DNA from: an uncultured Flavobacterium sp.
GTDB lineage: Bacteria; Bacteroidota; Bacteroidia; Flavobacteriales; Flavobacteriaceae
DNA: 64,000 nt
Direction of reading: 5' to 3'
Assembly (NCBI RefSeq): GCF_963422545.1
Contig: NZ_OY730259.1
Location: 1-64,000, forward strand
Shown here: positions 25,962 through 36,000 of the stretch, in pieces
Numbering within the stretch: position 1 is the stretch's first letter
Layout of the letters: the number at the start of each line of letters is the position of its first letter
The notes under the pieces: model-generated
What the model saw: only the letters and a program-made list of their open reading frames with translations
Told to the model about the DNA's origin: nothing
Database searches by the model: none
Translations under genes and position numbers: made by a program

Positions 25962-27905
25962 ATGAAACGATATATTTTTAGAAATTTAATTATAGGGTCA
26001 GTAGTTTTGTTCTCCTTTGCTGGCTGCTCCGATATTTTAGAAGAGAAACCACATGATTTTTATGAACCTGGTTATTTTAAAACGGAGCAAGGAGTATTAC
26101 AGGGATTAACTTCGCATTATGCCCATTTAAGATGGATTTACGGGCAGGCATATTATTATAATTCTGTTGAAACTGGCACTGATGAAGCTACTTACGGACA
26201 GCAGGCAGATGGAAATTTTAAAGATCATGACTTGTCAGGAGTTGGTGTTATCAATCCAACTTCGAGTAGAGCAGATGTAGTGTGGAATAACTCGTATAAT
26301 GATATAAATACCGCAAGCGGAATTATTGAAAATGGTGCAGCCGTTGGTGTAGCAAGCAGCCTTATAGCCGAATCTAGATTCTTTAGGGCATTTGATTATT
26401 TTTTACTAGTGCAGACATTTGGAGGCGTGCCTTTAGATTTAGGAACAGGCGAACTAAAATTTAATACTAAACCGTCAAGATCCTCAAAACGAAATACAGT
26501 TACCGAGGTTTATACCAAAGCTATTTTTCCGGATTTAGTGGCAGCCGTAAATGACTTACCGAACGCTCCAAGATTAACAGGTACTGCAACTAAAACCTTG
26601 GCTCGTTTAATATTGTCAAAAGCATACCTGACATACGGATGGTGGTTAGAAAACCCAAATAATATTCCAACATATCCGGATACACCACGAACAGACCCGG
26701 ACGGACATAATGCACAATGGTATTTTCAACAGGCATATAATTTAGCTTTAGACGGTATTAATAACCCTGGACCATACGCTTTATTGGATTATTATTATGA
26801 TGTAAACTTAGGATCTAATGATCGTAATAAAGAATTAATGCTTTATGCAGACCATACAGAAAAAAGTGAATATTATAATGGAGCAAGTCTTACTTACGGA
26901 AGCGGAGGTTCTCCGGATAATTTTGCAGGATGGATGGGAACATTTAATTATACGGCTATAAGAAGTAAAAATGCTGCCGGAGCTTCGGTTTCGACTGTGC
27001 AGCGTGCAGCTGACCAATTCTTAGGTCGCCCGTGGGTAAGAATGGTACCGCCAATTGAAGTTTTTACAAAAACATTTGCAGATAAAACAAATGATTCAAG
27101 ATATGACGGAACATTTACTTCTGTTTACCGTGGAAATTGGAATTTGAGTGGAACCGGATTAACCAATATACCAACATTGTACAATGCTAATGGGTTACCA
27201 ATAAGCCCGGGGGACGCTATCGTAACTTTCCTTAATGACGAACCGGGTACACCAATTACATATCCCGCTGGAGCAGGTGATAACGGTATTGGAGCCGGAG
27301 TTTTACCAGGCAGAGCTGATTATGTAATTTCTCCATCAGGAATAAGCCGAATAGTATATCCCGGTTTATGGAAATTAGGGCCATACCGCACTGATAATGC
27401 CGGAGGATTAGGACAGCCAAATGCCGGAAGCACCAGACCATTTCCGGTTGCTAAATTTTCAGAACTTTATTTTGTTGCGGCAGAAGCGGCAGTAAAAGGA
27501 GCAACTGGTTCTATGACTGCAAGAGATCTTATAAATGTAATAAGAGCCCGTGCCGGAAAATGGCGCTGGGATAATAATGGGAAAGTAGCAAAGAATGCAG
27601 ACAATAGTGTTTTATTAACAAGTGCAACTCCTGCAGTAATTGACATTAATTATATTCTGGCTGAACGTTCTCGCGAATACTATGGTGAAGGATATCGTTG
27701 GTATGATCTGGTAAGAACTCAAAAATGGAATGAAATAGCCGGAAAATATTCAATTGGTGGATCAAATTACGGACAGCATACGCCACAGATTGTTACAAGA
27801 ACGATAGATCCGCATCATTATTTGCGTCCAATACCGCAGGGCCAGTTAGATGGTATGGAAATGTCACAAGCAGATAAGGCAGCTTATCAAAATCCTGGAT
27901 ATTAA
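25962..27905 (+). CDS. SusD/RagB-type glycan-binding lipoprotein
   Basis: The 647-residue protein starts with a lipoprotein signal (SVVLFSFAGCSD, lipid Cys near residue 22). It continues with the alpha-helical SusD fold: EEKPHDFYEPGYFKTEQGV at the N-terminus, ESRFFRAFDYFLLVQTFGGVPLDL near 135, and the C-terminal YILAERSREYYGEGYRWYDL near 570 and RPIPQGQLDGM. It caps the SusC pore and binds the glycan at the cell surface. It is longer than a typical SusD (about 500-600). No separate SusE/SusF-like surface glycan-binding protein follows. A strong hairpin terminator lies 90 bp downstream. Confidence 0.95.
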   Translation: MKRYIFRNLIIGSVVLFSFAGCSDILEEKPHDFYEPGYFKTEQGVLQGLTSHYAHLRWIYGQAYYYNSVETGTDEATYGQQADGNFKDHDLSGVGVINPTSSRADVVWNNSYNDINTASGIIENGAAVGVASSLIAESRFFRAFDYFLLVQTFGGVPLDLGTGELKFNTKPSRSSKRNTVTEVYTKAIFPDLVAAVNDLPNAPRLTGTATKTLARLILSKAYLTYGWWLENPNNIPTYPDTPRTDPDGHNAQWYFQQAYNLALDGINNPGPYALLDYYYDVNLGSNDRNKELMLYADHTEKSEYYNGASLTYGSGGSPDNFAGWMGTFNYTAIRSKNAAGASVSTVQRAADQFLGRPWVRMVPPIEVFTKTFADKTNDSRYDGTFTSVYRGNWNLSGTGLTNIPTLYNANGLPISPGDAIVTFLNDEPGTPITYPAGAGDNGIGAGVLPGRADYVISPSGISRIVYPGLWKLGPYRTDNAGGLGQPNAGSTRPFPVAKFSELYFVAAEAAVKGATGSMTARDLINVIRARAGKWRWDNNGKVAKNADNSVLLTSATPAVIDINYILAERSREYYGEGYRWYDLVRTQKWNEIAGKYSIGGSNYGQHTPQIVTRTIDPHHYLRPIPQGQLDGMEMSQADKAAYQNPGY

Positions 27906-27994
27906 TCTTAATACTAAAAGCAAATTTAACCGTAATTATAAGTGTTGATTTTACAGAATAACTTTATAAGTTGGTTATTTAAGTTTGCTTTAGT

Positions 27995-28025
27995 TAAAGC
28001 CGAGGGGTAATCCCTCGGCTTTTAA
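27995..28025 (+). terminator. Hairpin terminator after the first susD
   Basis: TTAAAGCCGAGGG and the near-complementary CCCTCGGCTTTTAA form a GC-rich stem with a 5-nt loop. The short T-run suggests partial termination, as often seen after susCD, which would lower expression of the enzyme genes behind it. Confidence 0.75.
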
Positions 28026-28150
28026 ATTGTAAACTCGATTTTGGACAGGAACTATTTTGACAGTAATGTAATACCCAATATATTTCAAATTAAACATTTT
28101 AAATAACGTAACATTTTCTAAGAGATGTTAATAATAACAAATCAGTACAA

Positions 28151-29881
28151 ATGAAGCAGCGAATACTATTTTTCTTATTACCAATATTGTTTCTTTTTTC
28201 TTTTAAAGCGTTAGCAGCCAGCGATACCCTTGTAAAAAAGAAAAGTAAAAAAGCTCCTGTTTTTTCCAATGTCGTTTACAACGGTGATGATCAGGTTTAT
28301 AAAAATAATCCGTTAAAACCTGACGAGTTTTATACGCCAATTTTGCAGGGATGTTATCCTGATCCTGCTATTACCAGAAAAGGAGATGATTACTATATGG
28401 TATGTTCTTCATTTGCCATGTTTCCTGGCGTGCCAATTTTTCACTCTAAAGATTTAGTCAATTGGACAGATTTAGGAGGTATTCTAAATAACGTATCAGA
28501 ATTTAATCCGCATGATACAGGAATTAGTGCTGGAGTGTATGCGCCCGGAATTACCTATAATCCGCATAATGATACTTTTTATATGATTGTTACAGCATTT
28601 TCCGGAGGTCTTGGAAATATTATTGTTAAAACAAAAGATCCTATGAAAGGATGGGGAAGCCCGATAAAATTAGATTTCGGCGGCATCGATCCTTCCATCT
28701 TTTTTGATGAAAATGGCAAAGCTTATATTGTCCATAATGATGCACCGGATAAAGGAAAAGAATTATACGAAGGACATCGCGTAATTAAAGTTTGGGAATA
28801 TGATACAAATACAGATAAAGTAATTCCCGGTACAGATAAAATTATTGTAGACGGAGGCGTAGATCTTTCTAAAAGACCTATCTGGATTGAGGCTCCGCAT
28901 TTATATAAAAAAAGCGGAAAATATTATTTAATGTGTGCCGAAGGTGGAACAGGAGGAAATCACAGTGAGGTTATTTTTATTAGTGATAATCCGAAAGGAC
29001 CTTTCAAACCATCATCAAATAATCCCATCCTTACCCAGCGTTATTTTCCAAAAGACAGAACTAACAAAGTAGATTGGGCAGGTCATGCAGATTTAATTCA
29101 GGGACCGAATAATAAATATTACGGCGTTTTCTTAGGTATTCGCCCTAATGAAAAAGACAAGGTAAACATGGGAAGAGAAACTTTTATACTTCCTGTAGAC
29201 TGGTCTGGTGAATTTCCTGTTTTTGAAAACGGATTAGTTCCCATGCAGTCAAAACTAAAAATGCCAGCCGGAGCCACAAACAATACAGGAAAAGAGGATT
29301 TTTTTCCTAATGGAAATTTCACTTTTACCGAAAATTTCACTTCTAAAAAATTAGATTACAGATGGATCGGATTAAGAGGTCCTCGTGAAAACTTTATTTC
29401 AGTAAGTAAAAAAGGTTTAGAAATAACACCATTTGAAGTAAACATAAAAGAAGTTAAACCAACTTCTACACTTTTTTACAGACAGCAGCACAATACATTT
29501 TCATTTACAACAACAGTTGATTACAAACCGCAGTCAGAAAAGGATTTAGCCGGAATTGTCTGCCTTCAAAATGAGCGTTTTAATTATGTATTTGGAATCA
29601 CAAAAAAAGAAAATGATACTTTTATTGTATTGGAAAGAACAGAAAAAGGACAGTCAAAAATTATAGCAAGTTCTAAAATCAAAGTAACAAATTCACTTCG
29701 TTTGCAGGTAAAAGCGACAGGAGACAGTTATGAATTTAGTTATGCTGTCAATGGAGTTGATTTTGAAAATTTAGGAGGAACAGTTTCAGGAGATATTCTT
29801 TCAACAAATGTTGCCGGAGGTTTTACCGGAGCATTGGTAGGTTTGTATGCTACTTCTGCAAATGATGCTCGTCCACAATAG
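28151..29881 (+). CDS. Secreted GH43 beta-xylosidase/arabinofuranosidase with C-terminal beta-sandwich
   Basis: The 576-residue protein has a signal peptide (ILFFLLPILFLFSFKALAA). The GH43 propeller (about residues 55-360) shows the base Asp in GCYPDPAITRKGDDYYMVC, the second Asp in GGIDPSIFFDENGKAYIVH and the acid Glu in RPIWIEAPHLYKKSGKYYL. The C-terminal about 190 residues form a beta-xylosidase C-terminal concanavalin-like domain (TENFTSKKLDYRWIGLRGPRE onward), as in the two-domain GH43 enzymes acting on arabinoxylan. It is expected in the periplasm, first enzyme after susCD. Exact specificity (xylose or arabinose) cannot be set from sequence. Confidence 0.92.
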   Translation: MKQRILFFLLPILFLFSFKALAASDTLVKKKSKKAPVFSNVVYNGDDQVYKNNPLKPDEFYTPILQGCYPDPAITRKGDDYYMVCSSFAMFPGVPIFHSKDLVNWTDLGGILNNVSEFNPHDTGISAGVYAPGITYNPHNDTFYMIVTAFSGGLGNIIVKTKDPMKGWGSPIKLDFGGIDPSIFFDENGKAYIVHNDAPDKGKELYEGHRVIKVWEYDTNTDKVIPGTDKIIVDGGVDLSKRPIWIEAPHLYKKSGKYYLMCAEGGTGGNHSEVIFISDNPKGPFKPSSNNPILTQRYFPKDRTNKVDWAGHADLIQGPNNKYYGVFLGIRPNEKDKVNMGRETFILPVDWSGEFPVFENGLVPMQSKLKMPAGATNNTGKEDFFPNGNFTFTENFTSKKLDYRWIGLRGPRENFISVSKKGLEITPFEVNIKEVKPTSTLFYRQQHNTFSFTTTVDYKPQSEKDLAGIVCLQNERFNYVFGITKKENDTFIVLERTEKGQSKIIASSKIKVTNSLRLQVKATGDSYEFSYAVNGVDFENLGGTVSGDILSTNVAGGFTGALVGLYATSANDARPQ

Positions 29882-29922
29882 GAAATGGGGTTGGTTTTTT
29901 ATTTTAATCTATGTGGTTTAAG

Positions 29923-30215
29923 TCAAAGCAACAGATTTTAGGAAAGTGTTTTGCGACTTTGAAGAAGAGTTGCGAACGCAAAAAGAATCTACTTAAAAAA
30001 CTTTGCGACTCTGCGACTTTGCGAGATTAAATCATAAAGCTTCTTTCTCTCAACAGCGAGAAATTTGCACGCAAAGACGCGAAGTCGCAAAGTTTTTTTC
30101 TAACAGTTGAAGCTGTAAGAAAAAGAGCTAGGTAGAATTAAAGGATTAAAAAAAGATTATAAAATAAAATCTGCTTGATCTGCGAGAAAAATAACTGACA
30201 TAGATTTAATTCAAA
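29923..30215. repeat. Intergenic repeat block with a 106-nt hairpin
   Basis: This fills most of the 367-bp gap between GH43 and the SGNH gene. Arms ACTTTGCGACTCTGCGACTT and AAGTCGCAAAGT (within 29994-30099) pair, with the inner GCAAAGACGCG also complementary to the opposite arm. It is followed by 'ttaaaggatt' and 'aaaatctgcttgatctgcg', nearly the same as in the block at 12484-12712. No gene or promoter was identified. Confidence 0.65.
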
Positions 30216-30248
30216 AAAGACAAAAATGTATTTATAATTTTTAATAAA

Positions 30249-31493
30249 ATGAACGTAAAAATAAAGTCTATTAAATGCATTATATTTTTTACTCTCCTAA
30301 TTTTAATTGCAGGATGCACCTCTAATAAAGCATCAATTAAAACGGGAGAGAAAAAAGATACTCAAAATTGGACAGGCACTTGGGCAACAGCTCAAATGCT
30401 TGTTGAACCCAATAATATGCCGCCTGCACCGGGACTTGCACAAAATACGCTTCGTCAGATTATTAAAGTATCGCTTGGTGGTAAACAGATTAAACTGCGA
30501 TTCTCTAATTTGTTTAGCGATCAGCCTACTGCTATTAAATCAGTAAGTGTTGCCAATGTTATTGAAGCTCCGGCTGTAGATACAAAAACACAGAAAATAT
30601 TGAGTTTTAAAGGCAGTCCACAAGTAATATTAGGACCTAATGAAGAAGTGTATTCAGATGTTTTTGATTTTGAATTAAAACCAGGGCAGCTTTTAGCCAT
30701 TACCATTCATTATGGCGAAGTTTCATCAAAAGTAACCGGGCATCCAGGTTCCCGCACAACTTCTTATATTCTCGAAGGAGATCATATCAATAACGAATCT
30801 TTTGCAGGAGCCGTAAAAACAGATCATTGGTATACTATTATGGGAGTTGATATCAGTTCGGCTAAAAATGAGAGTAATGTAATCTGTTTAGGAAATTCAA
30901 TCATTGACGGACGAGGATCTGGAACAAATAAACAGAATCGATGGACAGATATTTTAGCAGCACGTTTGAGAGCCAATAAAAGTACAGCACATATTGGAGT
31001 TCTTAATTTAGGAATTGGGGGAAATTGTGTAGTTAGAGGAGGTTTAGGACCAACAGCCTTAAACCGTTTTGACAGAGATGTACTTTCTCAAAAAGGAACC
31101 AAATGGCTAATTATTCTCGAAGGAATAAATGATATTGGTGGTATTAAAAAAGTAGAAGACGCATCTGTTACGGCAAAAGAAATTATAGACGGTTATAAAA
31201 TAATGATTGATAAAGTCCATGCGAAAGGATTAAAAGTATTTGGCGGTACAATTCTGCCATTCGAAAAATCCTTTTATGATGCGCCTTACAAACAACAGGC
31301 AAGAGATATTGTAAACGAATGGATTCGAGCTAAAGGTAATTTTGATGCTGTAATCGATTTTGATAAAGAAATGGCTTCAGGGATTGGTTCCAAAACAATT
31401 TTATCAGACATGCACGACGGCGATTTTCTGCATCCAAATGAAAAAGGCTATCAGAGAATGGGAGAAGCAGTAGATTTAGATTTATTTAAGTAG
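30249..31493 (+). CDS. SGNH/GDSL-type esterase lipoprotein
   Basis: The 414-residue protein starts with a lipoprotein signal (TLLILIAGCTSN, lipid Cys near residue 22). Residues about 35-200 form an N-terminal beta-rich region. The SGNH hydrolase domain follows: block I ICLGNSIIDGRG with nucleophile S217, block II LGIGGNC, block III LEGINDIGG, and block V DFLHPNEKGY with the catalytic Asp and His. It probably deacetylates xylan or removes another ester from plant polysaccharide, given its place between GH43 and a CE6-CE1 gene, but the bond is not known. Confidence 0.85.
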   Translation: MNVKIKSIKCIIFFTLLILIAGCTSNKASIKTGEKKDTQNWTGTWATAQMLVEPNNMPPAPGLAQNTLRQIIKVSLGGKQIKLRFSNLFSDQPTAIKSVSVANVIEAPAVDTKTQKILSFKGSPQVILGPNEEVYSDVFDFELKPGQLLAITIHYGEVSSKVTGHPGSRTTSYILEGDHINNESFAGAVKTDHWYTIMGVDISSAKNESNVICLGNSIIDGRGSGTNKQNRWTDILAARLRANKSTAHIGVLNLGIGGNCVVRGGLGPTALNRFDRDVLSQKGTKWLIILEGINDIGGIKKVEDASVTAKEIIDGYKIMIDKVHAKGLKVFGGTILPFEKSFYDAPYKQQARDIVNEWIRAKGNFDAVIDFDKEMASGIGSKTILSDMHDGDFLHPNEKGYQRMGEAVDLDLFK

Positions 31494-31499
31494 ATGTGT

Positions 31500-31600
31500 T
31501 TCAAATAAAAGCACAGATTAAAAAGATCATAAAATAAAAATCTGCTCAATCTGCGAGAAAAAATATTTAGCGCACAGTTTTAATTTGGAAATCAAAATAG
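31500..31600. repeat. Short copy of the 'aatctgc' intergenic repeat
   Basis: The words 'agcacagattaaaaagat' and 'aaaatctgctcaatctgcg' match the tails of the blocks at 12484-12712 and 29923-30215. It lies in the 219-bp gap between the SGNH and CE6-CE1 genes; it lacks the long hairpin. Confidence 0.55.
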
Positions 31601-31712
31601 AATTTAGGAGTTAAATAAATAATACACATTTCAAGAGTCAGACATTTTTGATTAAAAATTTTAATAACGGTTTTTTCTAAAATATTTTAAAACTAAACAA
31701 ATTCATATATAA

Positions 31713-33395
31713 ATGAAATCAATAATTAAGTTTTCAGTATTTGCAATTCTTTTTTTTATAGCGGAAAAAGGATATTCACAAGATCCAAATTTTCATGTTT
31801 ATTTGAGTTTTGGACAATCCAATATGGAAGGTTTTGCCAAAATAGAACCTCAGGATAAAACAGATGTTAATCCACGTTTTCAGGTTTTAGCCGCAGTTAA
31901 CTGTCCTGAAATGGGACGTGAAAAGGGAAAATGGTACACAGCTGTTCCGCCTTTGTGTAGATGTACAACGGGACTAACTCCGATGGATTATTTTGGAAGA
32001 ACTATGCTATCGAATCTTCCACAGAATGTAAAAGTTGGTGTTGTAAATGTTGCTGTTGGAGGCTGTAAAATTGAACTTTTTGATAAAAATAACTTCGAAA
32101 GTTATGTCGCAGATTCTCCGGACTGGTTAAAAAACATAGTAAAACAATACGACGGAAATCCATATGCAAGATTGGTAGAAATGGCAAAAATTGCTCAAAA
32201 AAAAGGAGTAATAAAAGGTATTTTACTTCATCAGGGAGAATCCAATACAGGTGATACACTCTGGCCACAAAAAGTAAAAATAGTATATGATAATTTAATA
32301 AAAGACCTGAATCTCGATCCTAAAAAAGTACCGTTACTTTCTGGAGAAACCGTAAATGAAGATCAGAACGGCAAGTGCGGCAGCATGAATAAGATAATTG
32401 CAAAACTGCCACAAGTTATACCAAACTCTTATGTTATTTCGTCAAAAGGATGTACAGTTGAAACTGATTTTTTACACTTTAATGCTGATGGTTACAGAGA
32501 ATTAGGAAAACGTTACGCTGAAAAGATGTTATCGCTGTCAGGTTACACATTATTTGATGGCAAAGAACCTTTTATAGTTCATGCTCCTCTTGGATTTGAT
32601 GAGGTTAATCCAAATACAAAAGAAGGAAAAATCGAAACACTGAGTTACGAATCTAAAACAGTAGGTTCAACCAGAAAAGTGACAGTTTACACGCCGCCGG
32701 GATTCAATAAAAGTAAAAAATATCCGGTTTTATATCTTCTTCATGGAATAGGAGGAGATGAGAAAGAATGGTTAAATGGTGGAAATCCAAATGTTATATT
32801 GGATGATCTTTATGCAGAAGGAAAGTTACAGCCTATGATTGTAGTAATGCCAAACGGAAGGGCAATGAAAGACGATAGTGCAACTGGCGATATCATGGCT
32901 GCCGATAAAGTAAAAGCTTTTAGTGTTTTTGAAAAAGATCTTCTAAATGATTTGATTCCTTTTATTGAAAAAAAATACCCGGCTCTAAAAGACAGAGAAC
33001 ATCGTGCAATTGCCGGATTATCTATGGGAGGCGGACAGTCTTTAAATTTCGGATTAGGGAATTTAGATAAGTTCGCCTGGATAGGAGCATTTTCGGCTGC
33101 GCCTAATACTAAAGCGGCAGAGGAATTATTGCCTAAACCCGAAGATGCAAAAAAGAAACTCAAATTGCTTTGGATTTCCTGCGGCGATAAGGACTGGCTT
33201 ATAGAAAACAGCTCACGCACACACGATTATTTAGCTAAAAATAACGTACCTCATATTTACTATATCGAGCCTGGAGTACATGACTTTAAGGTTTGGAAAA
33301 ATGGGTTGTATATGTTTTCTCAGTTTTTATTTAAAGATGTAGATCCTTCCGTTTTTCAAAAGTATAGTATTTCTACAGTCACTATTGAGAAGTAA
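31713..33395 (+). CDS. CE6-CE1 fusion: two-domain acetylxylan/feruloyl-type esterase
   Basis: The 560-residue protein has a signal peptide (MKSIIKFSVFAILFFIAEKGYSQ) and two unrelated esterase domains. Residues about 25-280 are a CE6/SASA-type acetylesterase: FGQSNMEGFA with nucleophile S36, HQGESNTGD near 175, and HFNADGYRELGKRY. Residues about 300-555 are a CE1 (esterase D-like) alpha/beta hydrolase: YPVLYLLHGIGGDEKEW, nucleophile S437 in AGLSMGGGQS, CGDKDWL and HDFKVW. Together they could remove acetyl and perhaps feruloyl groups from xylan in the periplasm. The two halves are in one uninterrupted frame, so this is a real fusion here. Neighbours are an SGNH esterase and GH115, 22 bp downstream. 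Confidence 0.9.
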   Translation: MKSIIKFSVFAILFFIAEKGYSQDPNFHVYLSFGQSNMEGFAKIEPQDKTDVNPRFQVLAAVNCPEMGREKGKWYTAVPPLCRCTTGLTPMDYFGRTMLSNLPQNVKVGVVNVAVGGCKIELFDKNNFESYVADSPDWLKNIVKQYDGNPYARLVEMAKIAQKKGVIKGILLHQGESNTGDTLWPQKVKIVYDNLIKDLNLDPKKVPLLSGETVNEDQNGKCGSMNKIIAKLPQVIPNSYVISSKGCTVETDFLHFNADGYRELGKRYAEKMLSLSGYTLFDGKEPFIVHAPLGFDEVNPNTKEGKIETLSYESKTVGSTRKVTVYTPPGFNKSKKYPVLYLLHGIGGDEKEWLNGGNPNVILDDLYAEGKLQPMIVVMPNGRAMKDDSATGDIMAADKVKAFSVFEKDLLNDLIPFIEKKYPALKDREHRAIAGLSMGGGQSLNFGLGNLDKFAWIGAFSAAPNTKAAEELLPKPEDAKKKLKLLWISCGDKDWLIENSSRTHDYLAKNNVPHIYYIEPGVHDFKVWKNGLYMFSQFLFKDVDPSVFQKYSISTVTIEK

Positions 33396-33417
33396 TTTTT
33401 AAATAAGAAAAAACAGA

Positions 33418-35943
33418 ATGAAAAGTCTTTCAACATGGATTACCTTATTGATTATCTGTATTTATAGTCCATTAAGAGCTGCAGAACCCTTCATCACAAA
33501 TGAAAGAAATCCTAATGTTATGGTTATAGCAGAGAAATCAATAACACCTTCTTTTTTTATAAATGCCACAATGGATGTTGGTATCATGCGTGCAGTATAT
33601 AACCTGCAGTCAGACTTTGAGAAAGTTACCAGTACCAAACCTGTCATTTTTAATCAAAACCCCAATAACTCTTCGCCTCTTATTATAATTGGAATTCAGG
33701 GCAGTTCAGTCATTGATGATTTAATAAAACAAAAGAAAATTGATGGAAAAGAGCTGAAAGGAAAAAATGAAAAATTTATTATTCAGAATGTTAAAAATCC
33801 GTTCAAAGGAGTTGAAGAAGCTATTGTAATTGCGGGCAGTGACAAGCGCGGCACAATTTACGGGATTTATGAATTATCCAGACAAATTGGAGTTTCACCG
33901 TGGTATTACTGGGCAGATGTTCCGGTAAAGAAAAGTGAAACGCTTTATTTTATAAAAGGAACATATACAGATGGAGAGCCAGCTGTAAAATACAGGGGAA
34001 TTTTTTTAAATGACGAAGCCCCTGCATTAAGTGGATGGGCAAAAAAAACATTTGGAGGATTTAACAGCAAGTTTTATGAGAAAGTTTTCGAATTATTACT
34101 TCGTTTAAAATCCAACTATATATGGCCCGCAATGTGGGGAAGTGCTTTTTATGATGATGACCAGTCAAGCGGACCTCTTGCCAATGAAATGGGTATTATA
34201 ATGGGAACATCCCATCATGAACCGATGGCTTTGGCGCAGACAGACTGGCATCGTTACATCAAAAAGAATAACCTTCCCAATATTTGGGATTATTCCAAAA
34301 ACAAAACCGTTTTAGATGAATTTTGGAAAAGTGGTATTGCGCGAAGCAAAGATTGGGAAAAATTAGTAACCATAGGCATGCGCGGAGATGGTGATGAAGC
34401 AATGAGCGAAGGCACAAATATAAGTCTGCTTGAGAATATCGTAAAAGAACAGCGTGGTATTATTGCTCAGGAAACGGGACAAATTCCGTCTAAAACTCCT
34501 CAGGTTTGGGCTTTATACAAAGAAGTACAAGATTATTACGATCAGGGAATGCGAGTGCCGGACGATGTGATTTTATTGTTTTGTGATGATAACTGGGGCA
34601 ATGTGCGTAAACTTCCAGATCTGACTAAACCAGTGCATAAAGGAGGATACGGCATGTATTATCACTTTGATTATGTTGGCGGTCCAAGAAACTCAAAATG
34701 GATTAATATAAGTCCTATACAAAGAGTCTGGGAACAAATGAATCTAAGCTATGAGCATGGTGTAGATAAAGTCTGGATTGTTAATGTTGGAGATCTTAAA
34801 CCAATGGAATTCCCAATTAGCTTTTTTTTGGATATGGCGTGGAATCCTAAGAAATTTAATCCTCAGAATTTATTTGAATTTACCGAAAAATGGGCCACTG
34901 AGCAGTTTGGCGAAAAACACTCAAAAGAAATTGCAAGGTTTCTAAATACGTATCCAAAATTTAATCGTCGTGTAACTCCCGAAATGCTCGACAGCGAAAC
35001 TTACAGTCTTGAAAATTATAATGAATTTCAAAATGTAGTAAATGATTATAAAAATCTTGCACTTGATGCATACAGAGTTTACAATGATTTACCCCAAGAA
35101 TATAAAGACGCTTATTTTCAGCTCGTTTTATATCCTATAGATGCCTGCAGTAATCTTTACGAAATGTATTTTGCACAAGCCCAGAATAAAAAATTGTACA
35201 AACAGAAAGATATTGAGGCTAATTATTATGCAGATATAGTGAAAGCAAAGTTCGTTCGCGATTCTATTCTTCAGAACAAATACAATAATGAAATTGCTGG
35301 CGGAAAATGGGATCATATAATGGATCAGATGCGTATTGGCTACAAAAACTGGCACGATTCTCCTAAAAATATTTTGCCGGATGTACAATATATTACAGCA
35401 TCTGAGAAAACAGAACGAAAAGTATTTGTTGAAAAAGATGGATTTATTGCCATAGAAGCAGAACATTTTTCTAAAGCCAACAATTCAAAAACAATTCATT
35501 GGGAGGTGATTCCTGATTTTGGAAAAACAAAAAGCGGTATAACGACATTACCGCAAAACCTTTATCCGGATACACAGGAAAATATTTTCGTTGAGTATGA
35601 AATTGATTTTGCTTCAGTCGGAAATTTTAATGTCGAACTATTGTTAGCGCCCACCCTTAATTTTAATAGTAATAAAGGCCTTCGTTATGAAGTTTCTTTT
35701 GATGGTGAAAATCCGCAGCTTGTAAATTTTAACGGAAAATATCGTGGAGAATTAGGAAAATGGCAGGCAGAACATATGATTCATTCCGTAACAACACATC
35801 AAATTTTGAAAGCAGGAAGGCACACATTGCGTTTTCGCATACTAGATCCCGGAATTGTTCTTCAGAAAATTTTAATAAACACAGGCGGATTAAAACCGTC
35901 TTATTTGGGTGCGCCGGAAAGTGATAGGATTTCTCAGGATTAG
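33418..35943 (+). CDS. GH115 xylan alpha-1,2-glucuronidase
   Basis: The 841-residue protein has a signal peptide (to about residue 22) and matches GH115: AGSDKRGTIYGIYELSRQIG, SPWYYWADVPVKK, GIFLNDEAPALSGWAKKTFG, KSNYIWPAMWGSAFYDDD, MGTSHHEPMALAQ, RGDGDEAMSEGTNI, and WIVNVGDLKPMEFP. The C-terminal beta-rich region from about residue 680 (FIAIEAEHFSKANN) is also typical. GH115 removes methyl-glucuronate from internal xylose units of long chains, unlike GH67, which needs a terminal unit. With GH67 broken, this may be the only working alpha-glucuronidase of the locus. Located 22 bp after the CE6-CE1 gene. Confidence 0.95.
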   Translation: MKSLSTWITLLIICIYSPLRAAEPFITNERNPNVMVIAEKSITPSFFINATMDVGIMRAVYNLQSDFEKVTSTKPVIFNQNPNNSSPLIIIGIQGSSVIDDLIKQKKIDGKELKGKNEKFIIQNVKNPFKGVEEAIVIAGSDKRGTIYGIYELSRQIGVSPWYYWADVPVKKSETLYFIKGTYTDGEPAVKYRGIFLNDEAPALSGWAKKTFGGFNSKFYEKVFELLLRLKSNYIWPAMWGSAFYDDDQSSGPLANEMGIIMGTSHHEPMALAQTDWHRYIKKNNLPNIWDYSKNKTVLDEFWKSGIARSKDWEKLVTIGMRGDGDEAMSEGTNISLLENIVKEQRGIIAQETGQIPSKTPQVWALYKEVQDYYDQGMRVPDDVILLFCDDNWGNVRKLPDLTKPVHKGGYGMYYHFDYVGGPRNSKWINISPIQRVWEQMNLSYEHGVDKVWIVNVGDLKPMEFPISFFLDMAWNPKKFNPQNLFEFTEKWATEQFGEKHSKEIARFLNTYPKFNRRVTPEMLDSETYSLENYNEFQNVVNDYKNLALDAYRVYNDLPQEYKDAYFQLVLYPIDACSNLYEMYFAQAQNKKLYKQKDIEANYYADIVKAKFVRDSILQNKYNNEIAGGKWDHIMDQMRIGYKNWHDSPKNILPDVQYITASEKTERKVFVEKDGFIAIEAEHFSKANNSKTIHWEVIPDFGKTKSGITTLPQNLYPDTQENIFVEYEIDFASVGNFNVELLLAPTLNFNSNKGLRYEVSFDGENPQLVNFNGKYRGELGKWQAEHMIHSVTTHQILKAGRHTLRFRILDPGIVLQKILINTGGLKPSYLGAPESDRISQD

Positions 35944-36000
35944 TTTTTAATTTAAAATATTGATTAAAGTTCAAAAGTTTATAATTCAATTAAAAGGAAC

